64,000 bases of DNA from Candidatus Promineifilum breve (GCF_900066015.1 NZ_LN890655.1:3636726-3700725); one strand, 5' to 3'. Numbered from the stretch's first letter, positions 1-9,317 are shown. Translations and numbers: made by a program. Notes: generated by a model not told the origin, from the letters alone.

Positions 1-1135
1 TCTCCAACCCGTCGTAGCTGCGATAGCGGAGGTGTTCGGGGGTCACCAAATCGCGCGAGGCCAGGGCGGGCGGCATGGAAAATGTCAATTGGGTCATGCG
101 CCCGCCGTCGATCGCCACCCGGTAAATGTCGGGCGGCGTCGTGGCGTTCTCATACTCGACGGTCAGAAAACGGCCATCGGGCGACCATTGCGGTGTGGCG
201 AAGTAGCCTGGCCCGGCAACCAGATCACGGGCTTCGCCGGTGGTGGCGTCGATGAGCAGCAGATCGACCGCTCCGTCGCGGCAGACCGTCGCCGCCAGCG
301 TGCGGCCGCCGGGCGACCAGGCGAACTCGAGCACGTCCCGGCCGAGGTGGGTCAGTTGGTGCAACCCTTCGCCGTCGGGCCGGATGAGCCAGATTTCGGT
401 GTAGCCGGAGCGCTGCGAGAGAAAGGCAATGATCGCCCCGTCGGGCGACCAGGCGGCGGCCCAATCCTTCTCTTGCGGCGCGCCGGTCAGTTGTCGCGTC
501 TGCCCGGTCTCGATCTCGACCAGGCGCAACTCCCAGCGGTTGAGGTCGTCGAACGGCCGGTGGGTATAGGCCACGTAGCGATCATCGGGTGATGGGGATG
601 CCTCCATATTGTCGCCGCCGTTGTCGTCGGCCAGGGCGCGCGGCCAGCGGCCGTCGCGGTCGGTCAGCAGCAGGGAAAACCCATCGCGCCGCGCCACGCC
701 GACGATGAGGCCGCGGCTGTCGGGCAGCCACACCGGCGAGAATGCGCCGCCGGTGAAATCGGTGAGAGTCCGCGGTAACCCGCGGCCATCGGCCGGGGTG
801 ACCTGAACGTGGCCGTTGCTCGTGAAGGCCAGCCACCGGCCATCGGGCGACCAGCGCGGCGGCCCGTCCCACCAGTAGATCGTTTTGGCCCGGTCGGGTG
901 ACATACGGGTGGGCCAACCGCCGGCCGCCGGCATGGTGAAAATGTCGGAGCGGCCGTCGCGCTCCCAGACGAAAGCCACGCGCTCGCCATCGGGCGATAG
1001 CTCGTGGTGGTGGATGAGGTTGAGCGAGTTGATGAGGTCGAGGCTCCAGCCGGCGGGGGGGTGGAGGTCGGGGCGGTCGACGGAGGGCCAGCCGTTGCGC
1101 TCGTATATTTCGGTGATGACGACTTTGTTATTCAT
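1..1135 (-). CDS. S9 family peptidase (acylaminoacyl-peptidase/DPP-like), N-terminal part
   Basis: The frame is open from the ATG at 1135 to the window edge, about 378 codons, so the C-terminal hydrolase part lies outside. The visible part is a beta-propeller with repeated W-S-P-D/G-G blades (for example at about 843-851, 439-447 and 174-182), as in TolB/DPP IV-type propellers that gate an alpha/beta hydrolase. The family cleaves dipeptides or acylated amino acids from short peptides. The gene follows the peptide importer by 22 bases on the same strand, so a role in digesting imported peptides is a fair inference. I see no clear ribosome binding site before the ATG. The catalytic triad cannot be checked. 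Confidence 0.8.
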   Translation of the reverse strand, partial: MNNKVVITEIYERNGWPSVDRPDLHPPAGWSLDLINSLNLIHHHELSPDGERVAFVWERDGRSDIFTMPAAGGWPTRMSPDRAKTIYWWDGPPRWSPDGRWLAFTSNGHVQVTPADGRGLPRTLTDFTGGAFSPVWLPDSRGLIVGVARRDGFSLLLTDRDGRWPRALADDNGGDNMEASPSPDDRYVAYTHRPFDDLNRWELRLVEIETGQTRQLTGAPQEKDWAAAWSPDGAIIAFLSQRSGYTEIWLIRPDGEGLHQLTHLGRDVLEFAWSPGGRTLAATVCRDGAVDLLLIDATTGEARDLVAGPGYFATPQWSPDGRFLTVEYENATTPPDIYRVAIDGGRMTQLTFSMPPALASRDLVTPEHLRYRSYDGLE

Positions 1136-1157
1136 GGGTGGCACAGACCAGACAGGT

Positions 1158-2192
1158 CTAGACGGGCGGCCGAAACTTCGGCTCCACCTCATGGCAAGCC
1201 ACCCAATGCCCCGCCTGTATCTCGCGCCACTCCGGCACGTAGGTGGTGCAGTGCGGCTGGGCGATGGGGCAGCGCGTATGGAAGCGGCAACCGGAGGGCG
1301 GATTGATCGGGCTGGGCACGTCGCCTTCCAGGACGATGCGGCGGCGGCGGCGGGCGGCCTTGGGGTCGGGCACGGGCACGGCCGACAGCAGCGCCTGTGT
1401 ATACGGGTGCAACGGCTCCTCGTACAGGTCGTCCTTGGGGGCCATCTCGACGATGACGCCCAAATACATGACCGCCACCCGGTCGCAGATGTGGCGCACC
1501 ATGCTCAGGTCGTGGGCGATGAACAGATAGGTCAGGCCGAGACGATCCTGCAACTCCTCCAGCAGATTGACCACCTGGGCCTGAATCGACACATCAAGGG
1601 CCGAGATCGGCTCGTCGCACACGAGGAAAATGGGGTCGGAGGCCAGGGAGCGGGCAATGCCGATGCGCTGCCGTTGGCCGCCGGAGAATTCGTGCGGGAA
1701 GCGATTGACGTAGCGCGCATCCAGCCCGACGAGGGCCATCAGTTCCTTGACCCGCTCGGAACGGCCCGCCTCGTCGTCGATGAGGTGATGGACGCGCAGC
1801 GGCTCGCCGATAATGGCGTTGACCGTCCAGCGCGGGTTGAGCGAGGCGTAGGGGTCCTGGAAGATCATCTGCGCCTGGCGACGAATCGCCAGCCACTCGT
1901 CCCCCTTGGCCGCCTGCACGTGATGCCCGTCGATGATCGTCTCGCCGGACGTGGCCGGATAGAGGCCCAACAGGGTGCGCCCGGCGGTCGATTTGCCGCA
2001 GCCGCTCTCGCCCACCAGCCCCAGCGTTTCGCCGCGGGCGATGTCGAACGAGATGCCGTCCACGGCGCGCACGTGGCCGGTCACGCGCTGGATGAGCAAA
2101 CCCTGCCGAATGGGGAAGTGCTTCTTCAGATCGACGACGCGCACCAGTGGTTCGTCGTGGCCGTTGGTTGGGGAGGTGGCGTTGGTCGTCAT
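1158..2192 (-). CDS. Dipeptide/oligopeptide ABC transporter ATP-binding protein, DppF/OppF type
   Basis: A 344-residue ATPase of the peptide/nickel importer family. Walker [10 protein letters not shown] is at 61-69, the Q-loop FQDP at about 111, the signature SGGQRQR at 170-176 and Walker B FLVCDE at 189-194. The C-terminal region carries the family's Cys-containing oligopeptide/dipeptide extension ([12 protein letters not shown]). It should pair with the neighbouring DppD-type ATPase to drive uptake through the two permeases encoded upstream. The gene is fourth of the four cytoplasmic or membrane components in an operon running lipoprotein, DppB, DppC, DppD, DppF. Substrate cannot be told from the sequence. 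Confidence 0.93.
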   Translation of the reverse strand: MTTNATSPTNGHDEPLVRVVDLKKHFPIRQGLLIQRVTGHVRAVDGISFDIARGETLGLVGESGCGKSTAGRTLLGLYPATSGETIIDGHHVQAAKGDEWLAIRRQAQMIFQDPYASLNPRWTVNAIIGEPLRVHHLIDDEAGRSERVKELMALVGLDARYVNRFPHEFSGGQRQRIGIARSLASDPIFLVCDEPISALDVSIQAQVVNLLEELQDRLGLTYLFIAHDLSMVRHICDRVAVMYLGVIVEMAPKDDLYEEPLHPYTQALLSAVPVPDPKAARRRRRIVLEGDVPSPINPPSGCRFHTRCPIAQPHCTTYVPEWREIQAGHWVACHEVEPKFRPPV

Positions 2193-2280
2193 GTCAGTCA
2201 GTATCCAGTAGGTCAGTGGTCAGTGGTCAGTGGTCGCCCTCTGATACTCGTCACTCTTCATTCGTACCTCGTCACTCGCC
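2193..2280. repeat. CAGTGGT tandem repeat tract between dpp ATPase genes
   Basis: About 3.5 units of the 7-base motif CAGTGGT (2213-2236), followed by degenerate GTCACTC/CATTCGT units. The repeat runs into the end of the upstream ATPase gene and encodes its last residues. Confidence 0.8.
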
Positions 2281-3350
2281 GTGACCCAACAGGCGGCGCG
2301 CTGCGTGGGCGAGACGGGGAAAAGCGGCGGCCGTTCATTCAGGCAGCGCTCGATAACGTATTCGCAGCGCGGCGCGAACGGACAGCCGCGCGGCGGGATC
2401 AGCAGATTGGGCGGCGCGCCGGGGATGGACTTCAGCCGCTCCTCGCGCCGCCGGTCGACGCGCGGCAGGGCGGCCAACAGGGCCATCGTGTACGGATGGT
2501 GGGGATTGTCGAACAGGCTGTCCACGTCGGCTTCCTCGACGATCATCCCGGCGTACATGACGATCACCCGTTCGGCTAGCCCGGCCACCACGCCCAGATC
2601 GTGGGTGATCCAGATGAGGGCCATGCCCAGATGCTCGCGCATCCGCACCACCAGCTCGACGATCTGGGCCTGGATGGTCACGTCGAGGGCCGTCGTCGGC
2701 TCGTCGGCGATGAGCAGGCTGGGGTTACAGGCCAGCATCATGGCGATCATCACCCGCTGGCGCATACCGCCGGAGAACTGGTGGGGGTAGTCGCCCAGGC
2801 GGCGGGCCGGGTCGGGGATGCCGACCAGTTCCAGCAATTCGATGGCCCGCCGGGCGGCCTGCTCCGTGGTCATGTTGTAATGGCGGCGCAACGCCTCGGT
2901 CATCTGGCGCTTGACGCTGAGCACCGGGTTGAGCGAGGTCATGGGGTCCTGGAAGACCATGGCGATCTCGCTGCCGCGCACGTTGCCCAACTCATCATCG
3001 CTCATCGCCAGCAGGTCGCGCCCCAGGAAGACGGCCCGGCCGCCGGCGATCTCGCCCGGCGGGATGGGGATGAGACCCAGGATCGACATCATGCTGACCG
3101 ACTTGCCGCAGCCGCTCTCGCCGACCACGGCCACCACCTCACCCTCATGGATGTTGTAGGAGATGCCATTCACGGCGTAGACGACACCTTCCGGCGTGTT
3201 GAAGCGGACTTCCAGGTTTTCAATCGTGAGCAAGCGCCGGCTGGGGTCATGCTCGCGGATGTGGAAACCGTCGGGCGATGGATCGGGCGGCCGTTCCAGC
3301 GCGCGATCACGGGTATAGAGCGTGGACGAGGGGCGGTGTATGGCGCTCAT
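2220..3350 (-). CDS. Dipeptide/oligopeptide ABC transporter ATP-binding protein, DppD/OppD type
   Basis: A 376-residue ABC ATPase with Walker A GESGCGKS at 77-84, signature SGGMRQR at 193-199 and Walker B LLIADE at 212-217, then the peptide-importer C-terminal extension with Cys residues near 327 and 335. Its ATG at 3350 overlaps the TGA of the upstream permease by one base, so the two are translationally coupled. The last 20 or so residues, ending ATTDH, are encoded by intergenic repeat sequence (CAGTGGT and related units) and look like a neutral tail acquired when the repeat invaded the 3' end. The N-terminal 40 residues before the ABC domain are unusually long. Confidence 0.93.
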   Translation of the reverse strand: MSAIHRPSSTLYTRDRALERPPDPSPDGFHIREHDPSRRLLTIENLEVRFNTPEGVVYAVNGISYNIHEGEVVAVVGESGCGKSVSMMSILGLIPIPPGEIAGGRAVFLGRDLLAMSDDELGNVRGSEIAMVFQDPMTSLNPVLSVKRQMTEALRRHYNMTTEQAARRAIELLELVGIPDPARRLGDYPHQFSGGMRQRVMIAMMLACNPSLLIADEPTTALDVTIQAQIVELVVRMREHLGMALIWITHDLGVVAGLAERVIVMYAGMIVEEADVDSLFDNPHHPYTMALLAALPRVDRRREERLKSIPGAPPNLLIPPRGCPFAPRCEYVIERCLNERPPLFPVSPTQRAACWVTASDEVRMKSDEYQRATTDH

Positions 3351-4258
3351 CAGGCGTTGCGGCTCCGGGGGTCGAGGGCGTCACGCAGGCCGTCACCCAC
3401 AAAATTGATGCTCAATACGGTCAGCAAAATGAGTAGGCCGGGGAAAATCCATAGCCACGGGGCGGTTTCGATGTAGTTGTAAGAACCATCGAGCATGTTG
3501 CCCCAGGTGGCCGTCGGCGGCTGGACGCCCATGCCCAGAAAGCTGATGTACGCCTCGGACAAAATGGCCGTGGCGACGGCCAGCGTGGCCGAGACGACGA
3601 TGGGGGCCATGCTGTTGGGCAGGATGTGGCGGAAAATGATCTCGCTCGTCGGCGTACCGATGGAGCGCGCCGCCAGCACGAAATCATTCTCCTTGAGCGA
3701 CAGGAATTGAGCGCGAACGATGCGGGCCACGTACATCCAACTCGTCAGGGCGAAGATGATGACGATCCAGAAGACGCTGCCGCCGACGATGCGCGCGGCG
3801 ACGATCAGCAGGAAGAGCGAGGGGATGATGAGCATGGCCTCGGTAAAGCGCATCAACAAGCCATCGATCCAGCCGCCATTGAAGCCGGCCACCGCGCCGA
3901 TGAGGACGCCGATGATGATCTCCAGCACGGCTGCCGTCAGGCCGATCATCAGCGAGATACGGCCGCCTTGGATGGTGCGGGCGAAGACGTCACGGCCGAC
4001 GGTGTCGGTGCCGAATATATGCTCGGCCGACGGCGGCGACAGGCGTTGGCTGGTGTCGGTGAAGTTGGCCCGCTCGGCGGTGAAAATCAGGCCGCCGCCG
4101 AAGGCGTAGACGAACAACAGGATGAGCGTGATGGCCCCGAACATCGCCATGCGGTGGCGGCGGAAGCGCCGCCAGGCCATCTGGCGGAACGTCAGCGGCG
4201 GGGCCAGTTCGTCGGCGCCGGGGGCCAGGGTGACGGGGGGGGCGTTGAGGGTGGTCAT
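3350..4258 (-). CDS. Peptide ABC transporter permease, DppC/OppC type
   Basis: A 302-residue inner-membrane permease. The short cytoplasmic N-terminus has the RQMAWRRFRRHR block that usually precedes the first membrane helix of DppC/OppC proteins. Around residues 75-95 lies the family segment HIFGTDTVGRDVF, followed by five further hydrophobic helices and the EAA-type loop with the AARSIGT segment at about 200, which docks on the ATPase. It forms the channel with the DppB protein encoded just upstream; a low-complexity inverted repeat of about 70 bases separates the two genes. Confidence 0.92.
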   Translation of the reverse strand: MTTLNAPPVTLAPGADELAPPLTFRQMAWRRFRRHRMAMFGAITLILLFVYAFGGGLIFTAERANFTDTSQRLSPPSAEHIFGTDTVGRDVFARTIQGGRISLMIGLTAAVLEIIIGVLIGAVAGFNGGWIDGLLMRFTEAMLIIPSLFLLIVAARIVGGSVFWIVIIFALTSWMYVARIVRAQFLSLKENDFVLAARSIGTPTSEIIFRHILPNSMAPIVVSATLAVATAILSEAYISFLGMGVQPPTATWGNMLDGSYNYIETAPWLWIFPGLLILLTVLSINFVGDGLRDALDPRSRNA

Positions 4259-4271
4259 GCAGCCTTCTCCA

Positions 4272-4347
4272 GAAGCAGGGGGGCGGGGGAGCAGGGGGGC
4301 AGGGGAGAATGATGCTCCCCCGCTCCCCTGCTCCCTTTCTCCCCTGC
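4272..4347. repeat. Inverted GGGGAGCA repeat (hairpin) between dppB and dppC
   Basis: Units of GGGGAGCAGGGG on the left are mirrored by CTCCCCTGCTCCC on the right, around a short centre near 4310. The transcript would fold into a long GC-rich hairpin between the two permease genes. It has no T-tract, so it may act as an mRNA-stability element rather than a terminator. Confidence 0.75.
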
Positions 4348-4348
4348 G

Positions 4349-5383
4349 CTACTCATACCGAATCCTCGGGTCCAGCACCGCATACGTCAGATCGGTCAAA
4401 ATCTGAAAGACGACGACCGTGATGGATAAGATGATCAGGATGCCCATGACCACGGGCACGTCGAAGCGCTGCATGTGGTCGAGGAACAGCCGGCCCATGC
4501 CCGGCCAGGCAAAGATGCGCTCCGTGACCAGCGCGCCGCCCAGCAGCAGGGCCAAATCGAGGCCGATCAGGGTGACGATGGGCAGCGAGGCGTTTTTGAG
4601 GGCGTGGACTAACAGAATATAACGACCGCGCAGCCCCTTGGCCCGCGCCGTGCGGATGTAGTCCTGATTGAGCACCTCCAGCATGGTGCTGCGGATGTAG
4701 CGGCTGTAGGCGGCGATGCTGACGAAGGCGATGGTCATCACCGGCAGGATCATGTGTAGCGCCACCTGGCCGACGGTCTTGCCGACCTGCGGGTCGAACA
4801 TGCCCACGGCGGGCAAGTAGGGCAGCCCCCAGCGTTTGAAATTGACCGAAAAAATATAAATAGACAGCAGGGCGAAGAAAAAGATGGGGGTCGAGAAGCC
4901 GATGAACGACACGGCGGTGATGACGTGATCGGCCACCGTGTATTGGCGCATGGCCGAAAAGATGCCGATGAGCAGGGCGAAGATGACGATGACGACCTCG
5001 GCCGTCACCATGAGCAGCAAGGTGTTGGGCACGCGGTCCCAAATCACCTCCCAGGCCGTCTGGCCGCGTTTCATCAGCGAGTTGCCGAAGTCGCCGCGCA
5101 GGATGCCGCGCCGCGTGCCCGTCGTTTCGGCCACGCCGTCGCCGTCCACATCGATCTGCTGCCAATCGTTGCCGATGAGCCAGTAGAGATATTGCCTGTG
5201 GAAAGGCTGGTCGAGCCCCAACTGGCGCGTCAGACGCTCGCGGTCGGCCGGGCGGGTCACGCGACGGCCGCCCATCGTCGCCACCGGATCGCCCATCTGA
5301 CCCATCAGAAAGAACAGGATGATGCTGACGAAGAACAGCAGCGGGATGGCCTGCAAGATGCGGCGGATGATGTAGCGGGTCAT
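4349..5383 (-). CDS. Peptide ABC transporter permease, DppB/OppB type
   Basis: A 344-residue permease beginning MTRYIIRRILQAIPLLFF, a typical DppB first helix. I chose the ATG at 5383, which has an AAGGAG ribosome binding site 8 bases upstream, over an in-frame TTG at 5389. Family hallmarks are the long extracytoplasmic loop after helix 1 and the EAA-like loop with YIRTARAKGL at about 238. The C-terminus PRIRYE is characteristic. It is the second gene of the importer operon, after the lipoprotein gene. Confidence 0.92.
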   Translation of the reverse strand: MTRYIIRRILQAIPLLFFVSIILFFLMGQMGDPVATMGGRRVTRPADRERLTRQLGLDQPFHRQYLYWLIGNDWQQIDVDGDGVAETTGTRRGILRGDFGNSLMKRGQTAWEVIWDRVPNTLLLMVTAEVVIVIFALLIGIFSAMRQYTVADHVITAVSFIGFSTPIFFFALLSIYIFSVNFKRWGLPYLPAVGMFDPQVGKTVGQVALHMILPVMTIAFVSIAAYSRYIRSTMLEVLNQDYIRTARAKGLRGRYILLVHALKNASLPIVTLIGLDLALLLGGALVTERIFAWPGMGRLFLDHMQRFDVPVVMGILIILSITVVVFQILTDLTYAVLDPRIRYE

Positions 5384-5403
5384 GGGCAACGCTCCTTAGG
5401 AGC

Positions 5404-5476
5404 GCAGGGGAGCAGGGGAGCAGGGGAGCAGGGGTGATCTTTCTCCCCTGCTCCCCTGCTCCCTTTCTCCCCTGCT
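5404..5476. repeat. Inverted GGGGAGCA repeat (hairpin) between the lipoprotein gene and dppB
   Basis: Four tandem AGCAGGGG units at 5404-5434 face reverse-complement units at 5444-5476 around the centre TGATCTTT. It follows the solute-binding-protein gene directly. This is where 3'-protecting hairpins commonly sit in importer operons that need excess binding protein; that role is inferred. Confidence 0.78.
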
Positions 5477-7264
5477 CTATTCCACTATATCCCACTCAGC
5501 GACGGAGAACAGTGGCGTCGCGCCGGAGAAACGCACGTTGGTCAGGCGCGGGCTGACGGCCCACACGTCCGGGTCTTCCCACATACCCAGCCAGTAGACC
5601 TGGTCATGCATCAGCTTACTGATTTGATGGAAGGTGGCCTGGCGCTCCTCGACGTTGGTCTGGGTGCGCTGCAAAGTGAACAGCGCGTCCAGCTCTTCGT
5701 CGCAGATGCGTTGGAAGTTGCCGCCATCCGGGGCCTCGTCGGTGGGGATTTGGGCGCAATCCCAGTAGTAATGGTCGGGATCCGGGAAGGAGGGCGCGTC
5801 CGACCATTCGGCGATGTCCAACTCGCCGGTGTAGGGCGGGCCGCCCTCGGCGAAGCTGGCGAAGAAGACATTGGAGTCGAAGCTCGCCAACTCCAGCGTA
5901 ATGCCGACCTCGGCCAGTTGTTGCTGGGCCACGGCCTGAGCGTCCTGGCGAATTTCGCGCGTCGTCGTGCCGTGAACCAGGACCAGCTCTTCGCCGTCCT
6001 TGTCGCGGGTTCCGTCGCCGTTGCTGTCCACCCAGCCGGCCTCGTCGAGCAGCGCGTTGGCCGCCGCGGGATCATAGGGCCACGGCTCGATATCGGGGCT
6101 GACGTAGGCCGGCAGCGAGGCCCAGACGGTGTCGGGCACATTCGTCAGGCCCAGCAGCAAGTCCTGGTTCAGCGTCTCGCGGTCGAGGGCCATGGCGATG
6201 GCCTGCCGCACGCGTACATCCTGCATGGCCGGGTGGCCGGGGACGTCCTCATCGCCCAGGATGAGGAACCAGCCTTCGTTGTAGCCTGACGGCTGGGTCA
6301 CGATGCCGATGCCCGCGTCGGTGAGGGTGGGCACGTCGGAATAGGCGATGAACGTGCCCAGATCGCCTTCGCCATTCTGTAAGGCGGCGACCTGCGAGGC
6401 GTCGTCGGGGACAAAGCGGAAGAAGATCTCGTCGATGATCGCCGGTTCGCCGTGCCAGTTCTCATTGCGCACGAAGCGGGCGAAGCTGCCCGATTCCCAT
6501 TCCTCGAAGCGGTAGGGGCCGACTCCCACGGTGGGGGCCAGGTTCCACTCGGCCTCATCCAGCGTGCCGTCAGCCTCGAAGACGGGCCGCAGGACGTGGG
6601 CGGGCAGCACGTAGTGCCACAGCGTCGCCAGCCAGGGGGCGAACGGCTCGGCGAAATTAATCACCACGGTCTGCGGATCGGGCGCTTCCATGGAGGCGAC
6701 CGAATCATACGGATAGGTCGAGCCGACCGTATTGGCCGGGTCGATCGACATCTCGTAGGTGAAGACGAAATCTTCGGACGTGACGGGCGTGCCGTCGGAC
6801 CAGACGATGTCATCGCGCAGGGTCATGGTAATCGTGCGGCCGTCTTCGGAGATGCCGCCGTTTTCGGCCGAGGGCATCTCCGTCACCAGCACCGGTATCG
6901 GGTTGCTTTCCTCATCGAAGTGCCAGGCCCAGACGTTCCACAGGCCGTAGGTGGTCGTGGTGAACCACATGCCGGTGTAGAGCGGGCTGAGGGTATCAAA
7001 TTCCTGGGTCCAGATGAAGGTGGCGATCTTGCGGTCGCCCTCGGCCGCCGGTTCTTCGGCCGCCGGCTCCTCGGTTGCTGCTTCTTCCTCGGCTGCCGGC
7101 TCCTCGGCCGGGGCTTCTTCCTCGGTGACCGGCTCCTCGACCGCCGGCTCTTCGGTGGCCGATGGTTGCTCGGTCGTTTGCCCGCCGCCGGCCGTGCAGG
7201 CGGCCAGGGCCAGGCAGAGAATCAGGATCAGGGCCGGCCAGGCCGGCGATTTTAATAAACGCAT
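5477..7264 (-). CDS. Peptide ABC transporter substrate-binding lipoprotein (SBP family 5)
   Basis: A 595-residue exported lipoprotein. The signal peptide ends in the lipobox LAAC at about 20-23, so the mature protein is probably lipid-anchored. It is followed by about 50 residues of Glu/Ala/Pro repeats (EEPAAEE-type), a flexible acidic tether. The binding domain has family-5 landmarks such as SDGTPVTSEDFVFTYE (about 155), the GPYRFEEW segment and DRETLNQDLLLG. The start at 7264 is preceded by a purine-rich GGAGAAGGAGAAGAAG site. It heads the dpp-type operon and delivers peptides or other substrates to the DppBC channel. Confidence 0.93.
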   Translation of the reverse strand: MRLLKSPAWPALILILCLALAACTAGGGQTTEQPSATEEPAVEEPVTEEEAPAEEPAAEEEAATEEPAAEEPAAEGDRKIATFIWTQEFDTLSPLYTGMWFTTTTYGLWNVWAWHFDEESNPIPVLVTEMPSAENGGISEDGRTITMTLRDDIVWSDGTPVTSEDFVFTYEMSIDPANTVGSTYPYDSVASMEAPDPQTVVINFAEPFAPWLATLWHYVLPAHVLRPVFEADGTLDEAEWNLAPTVGVGPYRFEEWESGSFARFVRNENWHGEPAIIDEIFFRFVPDDASQVAALQNGEGDLGTFIAYSDVPTLTDAGIGIVTQPSGYNEGWFLILGDEDVPGHPAMQDVRVRQAIAMALDRETLNQDLLLGLTNVPDTVWASLPAYVSPDIEPWPYDPAAANALLDEAGWVDSNGDGTRDKDGEELVLVHGTTTREIRQDAQAVAQQQLAEVGITLELASFDSNVFFASFAEGGPPYTGELDIAEWSDAPSFPDPDHYYWDCAQIPTDEAPDGGNFQRICDEELDALFTLQRTQTNVEERQATFHQISKLMHDQVYWLGMWEDPDVWAVSPRLTNVRFSGATPLFSVAEWDIVE

Positions 7265-7621
7265 CTCTTCTTCTCCTTCTCCACTTGTGTAGGGGACAAC
7301 AATAGAATCGCGGAACCAACGAACGGCGTCAAAGCAGACGTCATCACCTCCGGCGTGTCTTGGGATTTTTCGGCCAGGCTAGACAGCGGATTAGTCTCTC
7401 TATTTAGTTGTGGTCGGGGTGGTCGGGTAGCAGCCAAAGTTGCGTCGTTGAGCCGGCCCGCTGGCGGCGGGTGCAACGGCTGTCCGGGAGGCTCCGTCAA
7501 CGGCGCGCTTGTTTGTGGCATCATGTCAAATCTGCGCAGTCGGTTGAACTGAGGCGGTATTGTACAAAGGTGAGGGGGTGGTGTCAACGAGAGAATGGTG
7601 GGGGTGGGGGAGTGGGGGGCT
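7265..7621. other. Gene-free stretch upstream of the peptide importer
   Basis: No coding frame is convincing here. The region should hold the promoter of the importer operon (minus strand). A TTGACG-like -35 is visible on the minus strand near 7326, but no matching -10 at normal spacing, so I do not call a promoter. Confidence 0.4.
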
Positions 7622-7667
7622 AGGGAGCAGGGGAGCAGGGGAGCAGGGGGGCAGGGGGGCAGGGGAG
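7622..7667. repeat. Tandem AGCAGGGG repeats (single arm)
   Basis: About five direct copies of AGCAGGGG or GGCAGGGG with no opposing arm. They abut the palindrome at 7668-7703. Confidence 0.8.
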
Positions 7668-7703
7668 TAGGTGCAACCCACTTCGGAAAGTGGGTCGCAC
7701 CTA
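7668..7703. repeat. GGTGC-type palindrome, copy 1
   Basis: Sixteen-base arms (7668-7683 and 7688-7703, one mismatch) around a CGGA loop, beginning TAGGTGC and ending GCACCTA. It is related to the palindromes at 16332-16373 and 35377-35410. Its terminal CTA is the TAG stop codon of the DUF5996 gene. Confidence 0.85.
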
Positions 7704-8516
7704 GGGGGTGGTTAGTAGGGGGGAGGCGATGTCGAAGACGGCCGCGGCGAAGGCCAGCAGTTGCTCTTCGTCCTCGACGGCGGTATACGGCAGCATGGCC
7801 CCCTGCCAGCCCTCGGTGTGCCAGACGGCTCCGTCGGGCAGCGAGCGGCCGAGCAGCTTATCGGCCTCGAACGGCCACGGGTTGGAGTAGAAATAGGACG
7901 TGTCGTCGTCTTCGCCGGGGTAGAAGCCGAGATTGAGTTGGGCGGGCAATTCCATCTCTTGGCCGCCCTCGTTGTAGCGCTCCACCCGCGAGCCGAACCA
8001 CTCCAGCGACAGATCGAAGCCGTGGGGCCACAGGCGCGCCGGGCCGGCCTTTTCGCCCAGCCGCGCCCCGTGCCGCTTGAGCACGCGGTCGGCGCGGACG
8101 AGGGCGGTGAAGAAGCGGCCGACGGCCTCGCTATCGTAGACGCCCGGCTCATCGTCGGCAAAACGGCCGCGGTCGATGGCCCCGTTCAGTCCCGCTTCGG
8201 CCGCGGCGGCGATGACCCGCTCGCCCATGATGCGCCCGCTGAGGCCCGCGTCCATCGGCAGCTCCCACTGGCGGCCGTCGCTGCTCTCCATGACGATGGC
8301 CCGGCGGTGGAAGTCCATGCGCCCGGCCAAAATGCCGCCCCCGGCGCAGGGCAGGTTATCGGTGACCAGCCCAACCGGCGTCACCTTGAGGCTGATGTGC
8401 CACCACTTGGGATGGGCCGGCGCATAGACGCGAGCCAACGCCCCCAGCGCGCGGGCATAGAGTTGCAGCGTGCGCCGCGTGGGGCCGAAGCCGTTGAGAG
8501 TGGGAAATTGTGTCAT
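7701..8516 (-). CDS. DUF5996 family protein
   Basis: A 271-residue soluble protein resembling DUF5996. Landmarks are the tryptophan-rich WWHISLKVTPVGL near 35, LWPHGFDLSLEWF near 155 and GFYPGEDD near 190. No function is established and I do not propose one. The start at 8516 (MTQFPTLNG) is preceded by AAGGAATCC about 8 bases upstream; the open frame extends further upstream only through repeat sequence. It is the last gene after yebC-ruvC-ruvA. Its stop codon lies inside a palindromic repeat, so the original C-terminus may have been altered. Confidence 0.7.
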   Translation of the reverse strand: MTQFPTLNGFGPTRRTLQLYARALGALARVYAPAHPKWWHISLKVTPVGLVTDNLPCAGGGILAGRMDFHRRAIVMESSDGRQWELPMDAGLSGRIMGERVIAAAAEAGLNGAIDRGRFADDEPGVYDSEAVGRFFTALVRADRVLKRHGARLGEKAGPARLWPHGFDLSLEWFGSRVERYNEGGQEMELPAQLNLGFYPGEDDDTSYFYSNPWPFEADKLLGRSLPDGAVWHTEGWQGAMLPYTAVEDEEQLLAFAAAVFDIASPLLTTP

Positions 8517-8536
8517 TGGTGGATTCCTTTGTGTTG

Positions 8537-8607
8537 CAGGGGAGCAGGGGCGCAGGGGCGCAGGGGAAAACCCGCCACTCGCCACACGCCACTCGCTACC
8601 CGCCACC
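8537..8607. repeat. Mixed tandem repeats between ruvA and DUF5996
   Basis: A short AGCAGGGG/CGCAGGGG run (8537-8566) is followed by degenerate CGCCACT units (8570-8607). Both lie directly after the ruvA stop. Confidence 0.7.
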
Positions 8608-8610
8608 CCC

Positions 8611-9192
8611 TCACGCCTGATCCAGATATTGCAACGCCGCCGCGACACGCTCATCGATGGCCGCCACCTCGCGGGGGACGTGTTGCAGGGCGGCCTGGGC
8701 TTCAATGATGCTGAAACCGAGGCCGGTCAGGATGTCGATCACGTCGGCGTCCACGTCGCTGACCAGCGGCAAGGCGGTGGCCGGGCCGCCCAGGTCGAGT
8801 TTGTCGCGCAGGTGGAACATCATGCGCTCGGCCGTCTTCTTGCCGATGCCGGGCACGCGCTGCAAGATGGCCGTTTCCTCGCGCATGATGGCGCTCTTGA
8901 GCAGTTCGGGGCTGAGCGTGCCCAGGATCGACAACGCCACCCGCGGCCCCACGCCGTTGACGCCTAGCAGCACCTCGAACAGTTGCAGGTCTTCCTCGCT
9001 CTCGAAGCCAAAGAGTGACAGATCGTCCTCGCGCACCTGCAAATGGGTGTGGAGCGTAATCCGTCGCCCCACGCCGCCCACGTCCTCCAGCACCGTCCGC
9101 GGCACGTTGACGCGCACGCCCACCCCACCCACCTGGATGACCAGACTGTTAGGCTCGATTTTCTGTATGGTTCCGCTGAGTGAGGCAATCAT
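8611..9192 (-). CDS. ruvA: Holliday junction branch migration protein RuvA
   Basis: A 193-residue RuvA with all three domains. The N-terminal OB fold (MIASLSGTIQKI, residues 1-62) and two helix-hairpin-helix motifs bind four-way DNA junctions: FEVLLGVNGVGPRVAL near 75-95 and LQRVPGIGKKTAERM near 110-125. A C-terminal three-helix domain (VIDILTGLGFSIIEAQ) contacts the RuvB motor. RuvB is not in this window. It follows ruvC on the same strand, separated by about 125 bases of tandem repeat. Length is normal for the family. Confidence 0.96.
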   Translation of the reverse strand: MIASLSGTIQKIEPNSLVIQVGGVGVRVNVPRTVLEDVGGVGRRITLHTHLQVREDDLSLFGFESEEDLQLFEVLLGVNGVGPRVALSILGTLSPELLKSAIMREETAILQRVPGIGKKTAERMMFHLRDKLDLGGPATALPLVSDVDADVIDILTGLGFSIIEAQAALQHVPREVAAIDERVAAALQYLDQA

Positions 9193-9312
9193 TTCAAGTT
9201 ACGGGTGGCGAGTGGCAAGTAGCGTGTTGCGAGTGGCGGGTTGCGTGTGGCAAGTCATCAATGACGAGCTAAGTCTGAATTCCTAATTCGTAATTCGTAA
9301 TTCGTAATTATC
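9193..9312. repeat. Tandem repeats between ruvC and ruvA (GAGTGGC and GTAATTC families)
   Basis: Left part: degenerate GAGTGGCAAGT/GTGGCGA units (9193-9259). Right part: three to four copies of the 7-base unit TAATTCG (9283-9311). The second family recurs, inverted, at 58349-58380. Confidence 0.8.
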
Positions 9313-9317
9313 TTCCG

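Noticed and set aside
1138-1160. Short dyad ACAGGTCTAGAC near the S9 peptidase start as a terminator or operator
   Set aside because: It is too short, has no T-run, and is best seen as a fragment of the AGACCTGACAGGT hairpin family.
885-2579. 564-codon plus-strand open frame opposite the peptide importer ATPases
   Set aside because: It is antisense to two clear ABC ATPase genes; high GC makes long shadow frames common. The translation lacks any domain.
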